The notes under the pieces were generated by a model. The model was not told where the DNA came from. It ran no database searches and saw only the letters and a list, made by a program, of their open reading frames with translations. Below, one piece after another: positions 44,243 through 52,512 of a stretch of DNA of 64,000 nt (positions within the stretch are counted from its first letter, which is position 1; the number at the start of each line of letters is the position of its first letter). The position numbers were made by a program, and so were the translations under genes. Source of the DNA: Paraburkholderia dioscoreae (GTDB lineage Bacteria; Pseudomonadota; Gammaproteobacteria; Burkholderiales; Burkholderiaceae); the NCBI RefSeq assembly GCF_902459535.1, contig NZ_LR699553.1, positions 3,906,001 through 3,970,000 on the forward strand, given 5' to 3'.

Positions 44243-47200
44243 TTACTGGCAAGCCTCGCACTCGTCGAAGCCAGGATCGCCCGGACGCATCATGCACACC
44301 GGACCATCCGCTTCCGGCGCTGCTTCAACCGCGACTGCTGGCGCGGCCGCTGCAGCCTGAAAGCCACCTGCGGCACCACCAGCCGCACCGTTGTTCGCAC
44401 CGAAACCACCGGCTGCGCCACCCGCGGCACCGCCCGAACCTTCGCCGCCACCCGAGCTCACCGCATTCAGCGCGCCGTGCGCCACCGTCGATTTCTCGAC
44501 GTGGGTCGCCGCCATCGTGCGGAGGTAGTACGTGGTCTTCAGGCCACGCACCCAGGCGAGCTTGTAGATCTCGTCGAGCTTCTTACCCGATGCGCCGCCC
44601 ATGTAGATGTTCAGCGACTGCGCCTGGTCGATCCACTTCTGACGACGCGACGCCGCTTCGACCAGCCACTTCGGATCGACTTCGAACGCGGTGGCGTAGA
44701 TCGCGCGCAGGTCGGCCGGAATACGGTCGATGCGCGAGAGCGTGCCGTCGAAGTACTTCAGGTCGGCGACCATCACTTCGTCCCACAGGCCGCGTGCCTT
44801 CAGGTCGCGCACCAGGTAGTCGTTGACCACCGTGAATTCGCCCGACAGATTCGACTTCACATACAGGTTCTGGAAGGTCGGTTCGATACAGGCCGACACG
44901 CCGATGATGTTCGAGATCGTCGCCGTCGGCGCGATCGCGACGCAGTTCGAGTTGCGCATGCCGTAGGTGGCGATGCGCGAACGCAACTCGGTCCAGTCCA
45001 TCGACTCGCTCGAATCGACTTCCACATAACCGCCGCGTGCTTCGGCGAGCAGCTTCACCGAGTCTTGCGGGAGGATGCCGCGATCCCACAGCGAGCCACG
45101 GTAGCTGGAGTAACGGCCGCGCTCCTGCGCCAGTTCCGTCGACGCGTAGTAAGCGTAGTAACAGACCGCTTCCATCGACGTGTCGGCGAACTTGACCGCT
45201 TCTTCCGACGCGTACGGCGTGCGCAGCAGGTGCAGGCAGTCCTGGAAGCCCATGATGCCCATGCCGACCGGACGGTGCTTCAGGTTCGAGTTACGCGCCT
45301 TGGCGACCGCGTAGTAGTTGATGTCGATCACGTTGTCGAGCATGCGCATCGCCACGCTGACGGTGCGCTTGAGCTTGTCGTGGTCGAGCACGAGCGTGCC
45401 GTCGGCCTGTTCCTTCAGGTGAGCGACGAGGTTCACGGAGCCCAGGTTGCAGACGGCGATTTCAGCGTCGCTCGTGTTCAGCGTGATTTCCGTGCACAGG
45501 TTCGACGAGTGGACGACGCCGACGTGCTGTTGCGGCGAGCGCACATTGCACGGATCCTTAAACGTGATCCACGGGTGGCCGGTTTCGAACAGCATGCCCA
45601 GCATCTTGCGCCACAGTTGCGCCGCGGGGATCTTCTTGAACAGCTTGATCTCGCCGCGCGCGACCTTGTCTTCGTAAGCCGTGTAAGCCGTTTCGAACTC
45701 GGCGCCGAACTTGTCGTGCAGGTCCGGGCAGGTGGACGGCGAGAACAGCGTCCAGTCGCCGCCTTCCATCACGCGCTTCATGAACAGGTCGGGAATCCAG
45801 TTCGCCGTGTTCATGTCGTGGGTACGTCGGCGGTCGTCGCCGGTGTTCTTGCGCAGTTCGAGGAATTCCTCGATGTCCAGGTGCCACGTTTCCAGGTACG
45901 CGCACACCGCGCCCTTGCGCTTGCCGCCCTGGTTCACGGCGACCGCCGTGTCGTTCACCACTTTCAGGAACGGCACCACGCCTTGCGACTTGCCGTTGGT
46001 GCCCTTGATGTGCGAACCGAGCGCACGCACGCGCGTCCAGTCGTTGCCCAGACCGCCGGCGAACTTCGACAGCAGCGCGTTTTCCTTCAGCGCTTCGTAG
46101 ATGCCGTCGAGGTCGTCGTCGACCGTGGTCAGGTAGCACGACGACAGTTGCGAGCGGCGGGTGCCCGAGTTGAACAAAGTGGGCGTGGACGACATGAAGT
46201 CGAAGGTCGACAGCACGTTGTAAAACTCGATCGCGCGCGCTTCACGGTCGATCTCGTTCAGCGACAGGCCCATCGCGACACGCATAAAGAATGCCTGCGG
46301 CATTTCGATGCGCACGCCGTCGTGATGCAGGAAGTAGCGGTCGTACAACGTTTGCAGACCGAGGTAGCCGAATTGCAGGTCGCGGTTGTTGTCGAGCGCG
46401 GCGCCGAGACGCTTCAGGTCGAACTGCAGCAGCTTGTCGTCGAGCAGTTCGGCTTGCACGCCGCGCTTGATGAACTGCGGGAAGTATTCCGCGTAGCGCT
46501 CGCCCATTTCCGTTTGCGTGACTTCCTCTTCGAGGATCTCGCGACGAATGGTGTGCAGCAGGATGCGCGCGGTGACCTGGCTATAAGCCGGATCCTTTTC
46601 GATCATCGTGCGGGCAGCCAGGATCGCCGAATCGTAGACCTGGCTCATCGGCACGCCGTCGTACAGATTCTTGACCGTTTCCGCGATGATCGGATCGGCG
46701 CTCACCGCGTCGCCCAGGTTCGAGCAAGCCAGTTCGATGATGCCGCGCAGCGCGGCCATGTCCAGCGGACGCGTGACGCCGTTGTCGGTCACGTTCAGAC
46801 CCGGCGTGTTCGCCACGATCTGATCGTCATGACCGCGAGCCTGGGTGCGCTTCTCGCGATACAGCACGTACGCACGCGCGACGTTGTGCTCGCCGCCGCG
46901 CATCAGCGCGAGTTCCACCTGATCCTGAATGTCTTCGATATGGAACGTACCGCCGTTCGGGCGGCTGCGCACGAGCGCGCGCACCACGTTCTGCGTGAGT
47001 TGCTCGACCAGTTCGCGCACGCGCGCCGACGCGGCGCCTTGACCACCGTTGACGGCCAGAAATGCCTTCGTCACGGCGATGGCGATTTTCGACGGTTCGA
47101 ACGACACGACACTGCCGTTACGACGGATCACCTTGTAGTCGGCGAAGGTCGCTTGCGGCGCGAGCGCTTGTGCGCCTTGTGCCTGGCCAAAGGCCTGGCC

Positions 47201-47248
47201 AGTCGGTGAGCCCTCATACCGGGTCGTCACGTTGTCGGTGGTTTGCAT
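44243..47248 (-). CDS. nrdA: Ribonucleoside-diphosphate reductase class Ia, alpha subunit
   Basis: 1001 residues from the ATG at 47248 with AGGAG eight bases upstream. Catalytic subunit for dNTP synthesis. An ATP-cone at about 25-115 (KVIRRNGSVVSFEPSKIA) senses ATP/dATP. Core: SSCYLTTVDDDLDGI, NLCTEITLNTSDAEIAVCNLGSVNL with active-site Cys and Glu, and the radical-channel Tyr region LKTTYYLRTMAA. A Gly/Ala-rich linker of about 60 residues leads to the C-terminal CEACQ cysteine pair that reduces the active site. Followed by nrdB. Confidence 0.97.
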   Translation of the reverse strand: MQTTDNVTTRYEGSPTGQAFGQAQGAQALAPQATFADYKVIRRNGSVVSFEPSKIAIAVTKAFLAVNGGQGAASARVRELVEQLTQNVVRALVRSRPNGGTFHIEDIQDQVELALMRGGEHNVARAYVLYREKRTQARGHDDQIVANTPGLNVTDNGVTRPLDMAALRGIIELACSNLGDAVSADPIIAETVKNLYDGVPMSQVYDSAILAARTMIEKDPAYSQVTARILLHTIRREILEEEVTQTEMGERYAEYFPQFIKRGVQAELLDDKLLQFDLKRLGAALDNNRDLQFGYLGLQTLYDRYFLHHDGVRIEMPQAFFMRVAMGLSLNEIDREARAIEFYNVLSTFDFMSSTPTLFNSGTRRSQLSSCYLTTVDDDLDGIYEALKENALLSKFAGGLGNDWTRVRALGSHIKGTNGKSQGVVPFLKVVNDTAVAVNQGGKRKGAVCAYLETWHLDIEEFLELRKNTGDDRRRTHDMNTANWIPDLFMKRVMEGGDWTLFSPSTCPDLHDKFGAEFETAYTAYEDKVARGEIKLFKKIPAAQLWRKMLGMLFETGHPWITFKDPCNVRSPQQHVGVVHSSNLCTEITLNTSDAEIAVCNLGSVNLVAHLKEQADGTLVLDHDKLKRTVSVAMRMLDNVIDINYYAVAKARNSNLKHRPVGMGIMGFQDCLHLLRTPYASEEAVKFADTSMEAVCYYAYYASTELAQERGRYSSYRGSLWDRGILPQDSVKLLAEARGGYVEVDSSESMDWTELRSRIATYGMRNSNCVAIAPTATISNIIGVSACIEPTFQNLYVKSNLSGEFTVVNDYLVRDLKARGLWDEVMVADLKYFDGTLSRIDRIPADLRAIYATAFEVDPKWLVEAASRRQKWIDQAQSLNIYMGGASGKKLDEIYKLAWVRGLKTTYYLRTMAATHVEKSTVAHGALNAVSSGGGEGSGGAAGGAAGGFGANNGAAGGAAGGFQAAAAAPAVAVEAAPEADGPVCMMRPGDPGFDECEACQ

Positions 47249-47555
47249 GTGCAAAGCTCCTGGTCCTGGAAATGTTGCGGGAAGATCCGCGGATTAAAAC
47301 GACCGCTGCGCCGGCGCGTGCGCAAGCGATGGGGTGCAGGAAAAAGGCCGGCTGAGCCGGGTGGCGGGATGCGACAGCGATGAAGCCTGATTCGAATTGA
47401 TAACGGTCTTCACGGTGTGTGTCGCGATCACTGGCTAAGCCCTTTTCCTGAAGGTTTTCTGGATGCCGCCGGTGGTCTCGCCGGCCGCGCCACAGGAATT
47501 TTTTCTCTGCCTGGAATGCTTGCGGCGCCGTGCTCGGGAGCGGGGCGCCGCTGAC

Positions 47556-47600
47556 TTATTCACCCAGTTGTGCACCAGGTTATTCACATGGTTATGCACA
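47556..47600. promoter_or_regulatory. Cluster of DnaA-box-like sites upstream of nrdA
   Basis: TTATTCACA (47580-47588) and TTATGCACA (47592-47600) both match the DnaA consensus TTATNCACA, and TTATTCACC (47556-47564) differs by one base. All three face the same way. In E. coli, DnaA binds the nrdAB promoter region and links dNTP supply to replication initiation. Here the sites would lie in the leader, downstream of the proposed promoter. Confidence 0.65.
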
Positions 47601-47605
47601 GCACA

Positions 47606-47652
47606 ACACAAGATATAGTGCACAACGGGTTTTGTGGCACCAAGTATAGTGG
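47606..47652. promoter_or_regulatory. Paired NrdR boxes overlapping the nrdA promoter
   Basis: Box 1, 47606-47621 (ACACAAGATATAGTGC), matches 14 of 16 consensus positions (ACACWATATATWGTGT). Box 2, 47637-47652 (GCACCAAGTATAGTGG), matches 11 of 16. They start 31 bases apart, about three helical turns, the spacing NrdR needs. Box 2 overlaps the -10 of the proposed promoter. Confidence 0.7.
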
Positions 47653-47670
47653 AGATTCGAGACAGGTCAA
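47643..47670 (-). promoter_or_regulatory. Sigma-70 promoter for nrdA-nrdB
   Basis: On the minus strand TTGACC (47665-47670) and TATACT (47643-47648) are 16 bases apart. Transcription would begin near 47636, giving a leader of about 390 bases before nrdA. Confidence 0.6.
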
Positions 47671-47731
47671 ATCGTTTTATTTTGTTTCGAAAGGGTTGAC
47701 AACGCATCGCGCGGCGCGAAGCCGACTCCCC

Positions 47732-47758
47732 GGAGAACAAGGCAGCGCCTTGTTCTCC
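47732..47758. repeat. Perfect inverted repeat between ampD and the nrdA promoter
   Basis: GGAGAACAAGGC and GCCTTGTTCTCC are 12-base perfect arms around a three-base loop. It lies 31 bases after the ampD stop on the minus strand; no T run follows, so it would be a Rho-type or protective hairpin insulating nrdA. Confidence 0.6.
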
Positions 47759-47788
47759 TCGCATCACGCGAAGTCGCACGAAGGGCCG

Positions 47789-48385
47789 TTACCGCGTTTT
47801 GGAAAACTTGAGATAGGGGAAATACTGAGCGGCGAGCGAGGTGTCGCGCTGCAGACGCTGCCAGTCGAAATGCGGCCCCGGATCGGTCTTGCGACCGGGG
47901 GCGATGTCCGAGTGACCGGCAAGCGCCTCGACCGGATAGCGCGCCTTCAGCGCGTTCACCAAGGCGCCGAGCGTGCGGTATTGCGCCGCTTCGAAAGGCG
48001 TGGTGTCGCTGCCTTCCAACTCGATACCGATCGAGAAATCATTGCAACGCTGGCGGCCGAAAAAATTCGACGGCCCGGCGTGCCACGCGCGTTCGTTGCA
48101 CGACACGAATTGCTCGAGCGCGCCGTCGCGATGAATCACGAAATGCGCCGACACCCGCACGCCGCGCAGGTGCGAGTCATAGTACGGGTGAGCGTCGCAA
48201 TCGAGCGTGTTGAGGAACAGTTCGGCGATTGCGGTGCCGCCGAATTCGTTGGGCGGCAGGCTGATGTTGTGGACGACGATCAGCGTCGGCTCGGCCCCGT
48301 CGAGCCGCGCTTCGAAATTCGGCGATGGCAGTTTGCGTGCGGCGGCGACCCAACCGTCGGCGTCGACGGTGAACTCGACGCTCAT
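47789..48385 (-). CDS. ampD: 1,6-anhydro-N-acetylmuramyl-L-alanine amidase
   Basis: 198 residues from the ATG at 48385. Zinc amidase that cleaves anhydro-muropeptides in cell-wall recycling and so limits beta-lactamase induction. Zinc and catalytic residues: His in LIVVHNISLPP, HFVIHRDGALEQFV, Glu in GIELEG, and LAGHSDIAPGRKTDPGPHFDW. Its ATG overlaps the stop of the upstream PP0621-type gene. Confidence 0.95.
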   Translation of the reverse strand: MSVEFTVDADGWVAAARKLPSPNFEARLDGAEPTLIVVHNISLPPNEFGGTAIAELFLNTLDCDAHPYYDSHLRGVRVSAHFVIHRDGALEQFVSCNERAWHAGPSNFFGRQRCNDFSIGIELEGSDTTPFEAAQYRTLGALVNALKARYPVEALAGHSDIAPGRKTDPGPHFDWQRLQRDTSLAAQYFPYLKFSKTR

Positions 48386-48702
48386 CGAGCGTCGCGGCCC
48401 GTGGGTCGCGCGCCGTGACGCTGCGCGTGCGCGGCGCAGCAGAACGGCTGCCCCGCCACCACCACGGAATCGCTCTTCGGCGCGTGCACGCCGCATTCGA
48501 CACAACGGATCATCGGCTCGGCGAGTTGCGCCGGCGCGGAAGCGCGCGCGCCGCCGTTCGGACCATTCGGGCCTTTTGCACCCGCGGCGCCATTGGCGCC
48601 GGTACCGTTGCGCTGGGACGCCTGCGCGTCATGACGACGCAGCGCCTTCACCAGCCACTGGCCGACGATGAACAACAGGATCAACAGAAATATTTGTCGC
48701 AT
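48382..48702 (-). CDS. PP0621 family protein (small membrane zinc-ribbon protein)
   Basis: 106 residues. One N-terminal membrane helix (IFLLILLFIVGQWLVKAL), a Gly/Ala/Asn-rich linker of about 40 residues, then a short Cys motif (MIRCVECGVHAPKSDSVV and QPFCCAAHAQRHG) able to bind zinc. Conserved in betaproteobacteria next to ampD; function unknown. Ends overlapping the ampD start and lies nine bases after the cytochrome assembly-like gene. Confidence 0.82.
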   Translation of the reverse strand: MRQIFLLILLFIVGQWLVKALRRHDAQASQRNGTGANGAAGAKGPNGPNGGARASAPAQLAEPMIRCVECGVHAPKSDSVVVAGQPFCCAAHAQRHGARPTGRDAR

Positions 48703-48711
48703 GGGACACGC

Positions 48712-49629
48712 TCACACTACAGCACGGTGCAACAGCACCTCGAAAACAAAACGGCTGCCGACGTACGCCAGCAACAGCGCGACGAACGACGCCAGCACCC
48801 AGCGCAATGCCGCACGGCCGCGCCAGCCGGAAACCTTGCGCGCGGTCAGCAGCGCGCCGAACATCACCCAGGAAAGAATCGCGAACACGGTCTTGTGATC
48901 GAGTTGCAACGCACGGTCGACCAATTGCTCGCTGAACAGGATGCCCGACACCAGCGTGAGCGTCAGCAGGACGAAACCCGCGCCGATCAGACGGAACAGC
49001 AGCTTCTCCAGCGTGAGGAGCGGCGGCAGCGTATCGAGCCAGCTCGACAACCAGCCGTTGCCCGCCGCGGCCGCATGCCGCTGGGCGACGCCGCCGCGCA
49101 TGGCGTGCAGACGCCGCTCGACCAGCAGCATCAGAACCGCATGCAGCGCCGCGATCGCAAACAGACCATACGCGATGTTGGCGATCAGGAAGTGCAGCTT
49201 GAACATTGGCGCGGCGGAATACGGCAGCACGCGCACGCCGTTGAACGCAAGCGGCAACAGCGAGGCGACGCACGCGAGCGGCAGAACCAGCAGGCGCAAA
49301 CCGTCGAGCGGAAAGAAAAAACTCTCGATCCAGTAGATGCCGGCGCCCAGCCAGAACATAGCCGACAGCGCGAACGCGAAACCGAACACCATCGCGTTCT
49401 GGGGAAAGATGGTGGTATGCAGCAGCACGCCGTGAGCGAGCAGCGCCACGAACAGCAGCGCGCGGCCCGACGTGCTCATGCCCGAAGCGGCCGAACCGCC
49501 CGCGGCGGCCGGCACTGGCGGCACGCTTTCGAGCATGGGGCGCACGGCGGCGTGCCGGTGCGAGCGCCAGCCGGCCACGGCTAAACCGCCGTAGAGGAGC
49601 GCAGTGAGGGCATACAGTACAATATCCAT
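48712..49629 (-). CDS. Cytochrome c assembly-like inner membrane protein (CcsA/YpjD family)
   Basis: 305 residues, about eight membrane helices, including LLFVALLAHGVLLHTTIF, AMFWLGAGIYWI and LTLVSGILFSEQLV near the C-terminus. His residues in HGVLLH and HFLIANI, and the HKTVFAILSWVMFGALL segment, resemble heme-handling proteins of the CcsA/CcmC type, but the WWD motif is not clear. In betaproteobacteria this gene is regularly divergent from ffh. Exact role in cytochrome maturation is uncertain. Confidence 0.85.
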   Translation of the reverse strand: MDIVLYALTALLYGGLAVAGWRSHRHAAVRPMLESVPPVPAAAGGSAASGMSTSGRALLFVALLAHGVLLHTTIFPQNAMVFGFAFALSAMFWLGAGIYWIESFFFPLDGLRLLVLPLACVASLLPLAFNGVRVLPYSAAPMFKLHFLIANIAYGLFAIAALHAVLMLLVERRLHAMRGGVAQRHAAAAGNGWLSSWLDTLPPLLTLEKLLFRLIGAGFVLLTLTLVSGILFSEQLVDRALQLDHKTVFAILSWVMFGALLTARKVSGWRGRAALRWVLASFVALLLAYVGSRFVFEVLLHRAVV

Positions 49630-49710
49630 ATTCGAAGTTTACACTAGGCCCCTGCTCCGCGACGTCTCCTGCATCGCGCCCCGCTCCGGCCGCACTGTTC
49701 ATCGCTCCCC

Positions 49711-51078
49711 ATGCTCGACAATCTGACTCAACGGATGGCGCGCGTCGTCAAGACGCTGCGCGGCGAAGCCCGGCTCACCGAGGCGAACACCCAGGAAATG
49801 CTGCGCGAGGTGCGTCTCGCGCTGCTCGAGGCCGACGTGGCGCTGCCCGTCGTGCGCGAGTTCATCGCCAAGGTGAAGGAAAAGGCGCTCGGCGAGGAAG
49901 TCATCAGCAGCCTGTCGCCGGGCCAGGCGCTCGTTGGCGTGGTGCAGCGCGAACTGACCGCGATCATCGGCGGCGACTACGAAGGCAAGGCGGTCGAACT
50001 CAACCTCGCCGTCACGCCGCCGGCCGTCATCCTGATGGCGGGCCTGCAAGGCGCCGGTAAAACGACCACCGTCGGCAAGCTCGCCAAGCTGCTGCGCGAA
50101 AAGTACAAGAAGAAAGTACTGACCGTTTCGTGCGACGTCTACCGCCCTGCCGCTATCGCGCAGTTGAAGACGGTGACCGAGCAGGTCGGCGCGGATTTCT
50201 TCCCGTCCGAACCGGACCAGAAACCGGTCGACATCGCGCGCGCCGCCGTGGATTGGGCCAAGCGCCACTATCACGACGTGCTGCTGGTCGACACGGCCGG
50301 CCGTCTCGGCATCGACGAAGCGATGATGAAGGAAATCACCGCGCTGCACACCGAGCTGAAACCGGCGGAAACGCTGTTCGTGGTTGACGCGATGCTCGGC
50401 CAGGACGCGGTGAACACCGCCAAGGCCTTTAGCGACGCACTGCCGCTCACCGGCGTGGTCCTCACCAAGCTCGACGGCGACTCGCGCGGCGGCGCGGCGC
50501 TCTCCGTGCGCCATGTCACGGGCAAGCCGATCAAGTTCGTCGGCGTCGCGGAAAAGCTCGACGGCCTCGAAGTCTTCCACCCGGATCGCATGGCGAACCG
50601 GATTCTCGGCATGGGCGACATTCTTGCCCTCGTCGAAGAAGCGCAGCGCGGTGTGGACGTTCAGGCGGCGCAGAAACTCGCCGACAAGGTCAAGAAAGGC
50701 GGCGACTTCGATCTGAACGATTTCCGCGCACAGCTGACGCAAATGAAGGGCATGGGCGGCCTGTCGTCGCTGATGGACAAATTGCCCGCGCAATTCCAGC
50801 AGGCCGCCGCCGGCGCCGACATGGGCCAGGCCGAAAAGCAGATGCGCCGCATGGAAGGCATCATCAATTCCATGACGCCGCTGGAACGCGCGAAGCCCGA
50901 CCTGATCAAGGCCACGCGCAAGCGCCGCATTGCCGCGGGCGCGGGCGTGCAGGTCCAGGAAGTCAACCGCATGCTGAATCAGTACGACCAGATGCGCACC
51001 ATGATGAAAAAGCTCAAGGGCGGCAATCTGCAGAAGATGATGCGCGGCATGAAGGGCATGTTGCCTGGCATGCGCTAA
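49711..51078 (+). CDS. ffh: Signal recognition particle protein
   Basis: 455 residues. GTPase that with 4.5S RNA delivers nascent membrane proteins to FtsY. N domain to about 100 (MLDNLTQRMARVVKTLRG), G domain with GLQGAGKTTTVGKLAK, DTAGRLGIDEAMM and TKLDGDSRGG, and a Met-rich M domain (DMGQAEKQMRRMEGIINSM, MMRGMKGMLPGM). Divergent from the cytochrome assembly-like gene. Confidence 0.98.
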   Translation: MLDNLTQRMARVVKTLRGEARLTEANTQEMLREVRLALLEADVALPVVREFIAKVKEKALGEEVISSLSPGQALVGVVQRELTAIIGGDYEGKAVELNLAVTPPAVILMAGLQGAGKTTTVGKLAKLLREKYKKKVLTVSCDVYRPAAIAQLKTVTEQVGADFFPSEPDQKPVDIARAAVDWAKRHYHDVLLVDTAGRLGIDEAMMKEITALHTELKPAETLFVVDAMLGQDAVNTAKAFSDALPLTGVVLTKLDGDSRGGAALSVRHVTGKPIKFVGVAEKLDGLEVFHPDRMANRILGMGDILALVEEAQRGVDVQAAQKLADKVKKGGDFDLNDFRAQLTQMKGMGGLSSLMDKLPAQFQQAAAGADMGQAEKQMRRMEGIINSMTPLERAKPDLIKATRKRRIAAGAGVQVQEVNRMLNQYDQMRTMMKKLKGGNLQKMMRGMKGMLPGMR

Positions 51079-51232
51079 GCTTTAGCAAGACAGTGGCGTG
51101 CGTTCCGCGCATGAACCACGGAACGCGACCCTGACTCCGCGCGGCTGACTTCAGCTTTGTGCGGGTTTATTCTGTACCGCGCACCGCCGTCCTCACTCAC
51201 ACTATGTATACAGTCACCGCCCGTCAGACGTC

Positions 51233-51784
51233 ATGAACCGCGAAGAAGCTCTCCACATTTTTAGCCACTCCGAAGAAATCGTTTCGGCCGACGACGTCAA
51301 CGCGTCGATCAGCGGCATGGCGGCCGCCATCCGCGACGAGATGAGCGAGGACTTCCCGCTCGTGCTGTCGGTCATGGGCGGCGCGGCGGTCTTCACCGGC
51401 ATGCTGTTGCCGCACCTCGATTTCCCGCTCGAGTTCGACTACATCCATCTGACCCGCTACCGCAACACCACCAAAGGCGGCAACGAGATGCAATGGCGCG
51501 TGGCGCCGGCGGAGTCGGTGAAGGATCGCGTCGTGCTGGTGCTCGACGATATTCTCGACGAAGGCGAGACGATGGCCGCGATCCGCGACCGCATTCTCGC
51601 GATGGGCGCGAAGCGCTTCCTGAGCGCGGTGCTGTGCGAAAAGATCATTCCGAAGGCCAAGCCGCTGCGCCCGGATTACTGCGGGTTCGAAGTGCCGGAC
51701 CGTTATGTGTTCGGCTGCGGCATGGATGCGAAGGGTTACTGGCGTAACCTGCCCACGATTCGCGCGCTGACTGAAGGCGCTTGA
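51233..51784 (+). CDS. Hypoxanthine-guanine phosphoribosyltransferase-like protein
   Basis: 183 residues. Type I phosphoribosyltransferase with the PRPP motif VVLVLDDILDEGETMA at about 100-115, SVMGGAAVFTG (pyrophosphate loop) and the C-terminal RPDYCGFEVPDRYVFGCGMD typical of HPRT. Salvages hypoxanthine and guanine to IMP and GMP. Single gene between ffh and a strong terminator. Could have xanthine activity. Confidence 0.9.
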   Translation: MNREEALHIFSHSEEIVSADDVNASISGMAAAIRDEMSEDFPLVLSVMGGAAVFTGMLLPHLDFPLEFDYIHLTRYRNTTKGGNEMQWRVAPAESVKDRVVLVLDDILDEGETMAAIRDRILAMGAKRFLSAVLCEKIIPKAKPLRPDYCGFEVPDRYVFGCGMDAKGYWRNLPTIRALTEGA

Positions 51785-51827
51785 GGCTTCTTTGAAGCGG
51801 CCGCCAGCGGGCGGTGAATCGACACGG

Positions 51828-51854
51828 AAAAGCGGCCCACGACGGGCCGCTTTT
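51828..51854. terminator. Bidirectional terminator between the phosphoribosyltransferase gene and marC
   Basis: An 11-bp perfect stem (AAAAGCGGCCC / GGGCCGCTTTT) with a five-base loop, serving two converging genes. Confidence 0.85.
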
Positions 51855-51900
51855 CTTTGCGCTGTACTTTGTGGGGCTCAGCGCCCCGGCGGTTACCGCA

Positions 51901-52500
51901 TCACAGTTGATGCACGAACGACCGGATACCGCCAAGCATCATCTCGACCGAAATCGCCACCAGCACGAGACCCATCAACCGTTCGAAGGCCATCATGGCA
52001 CGCTCGCCGAGCCACGCCTGAATGCGTTCCGCCAGCATCAGCACGACCGCACAGACGATCATCGTGACGGTCAGCGCGGCGATCCACTCGAACATCTTGC
52101 CAGGCGCCTGCGACGTCAGCAGCATCACGGTAGCCAACGCGGACGGTCCCGCCAACGCCGGAATGGCGAGCGGCACGATCAACGGTTCGCCGCCGCGCGT
52201 GTCGCCGCCGAATGGACCGTCCGGGTGCGGAAACACCATCCTCAGCGCGATGAGAAACAGCACGATCCCGCCGCCAATGCGCAGCGACTGATCGGTCAGG
52301 CTCATCATGCGCAGAAAGCCGTCGCCGACCACCATGAAGATCAGCAGGATCGCGAAGGCGATCGCCACCTCGCGGAGAATGACGATCGTGCGCCGCTTCG
52401 GCGACACACCGCGCAGACAGCTGATGAAGAGCGGAATGTTGCCGAGCGGGTCGGTGATCAGAATCAGCAGGATGGTCGCGGACAGGAAGGTGTACTCCAC
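51901..52500 (-). CDS. MarC family integral membrane protein
   Basis: 199 residues with six predicted membrane helices. MarC/YhgN signatures: LLILITDPLGNIPLFISCL near the start, LRIGGGIVLFLIALRMVF and PLAIPALAGPSALATVMLL, and the C-terminal MGLVLVAISVEMMLGGI. Function of the family is not settled (earlier drug-resistance link not supported). Begins 12 bases after proS ends on the same strand. Confidence 0.9.
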   Translation of the reverse strand: MEYTFLSATILLILITDPLGNIPLFISCLRGVSPKRRTIVILREVAIAFAILLIFMVVGDGFLRMMSLTDQSLRIGGGIVLFLIALRMVFPHPDGPFGGDTRGGEPLIVPLAIPALAGPSALATVMLLTSQAPGKMFEWIAALTVTMIVCAVVLMLAERIQAWLGERAMMAFERLMGLVLVAISVEMMLGGIRSFVHQL

Positions 52501-52512
52501 CGTCCGCTCCGC

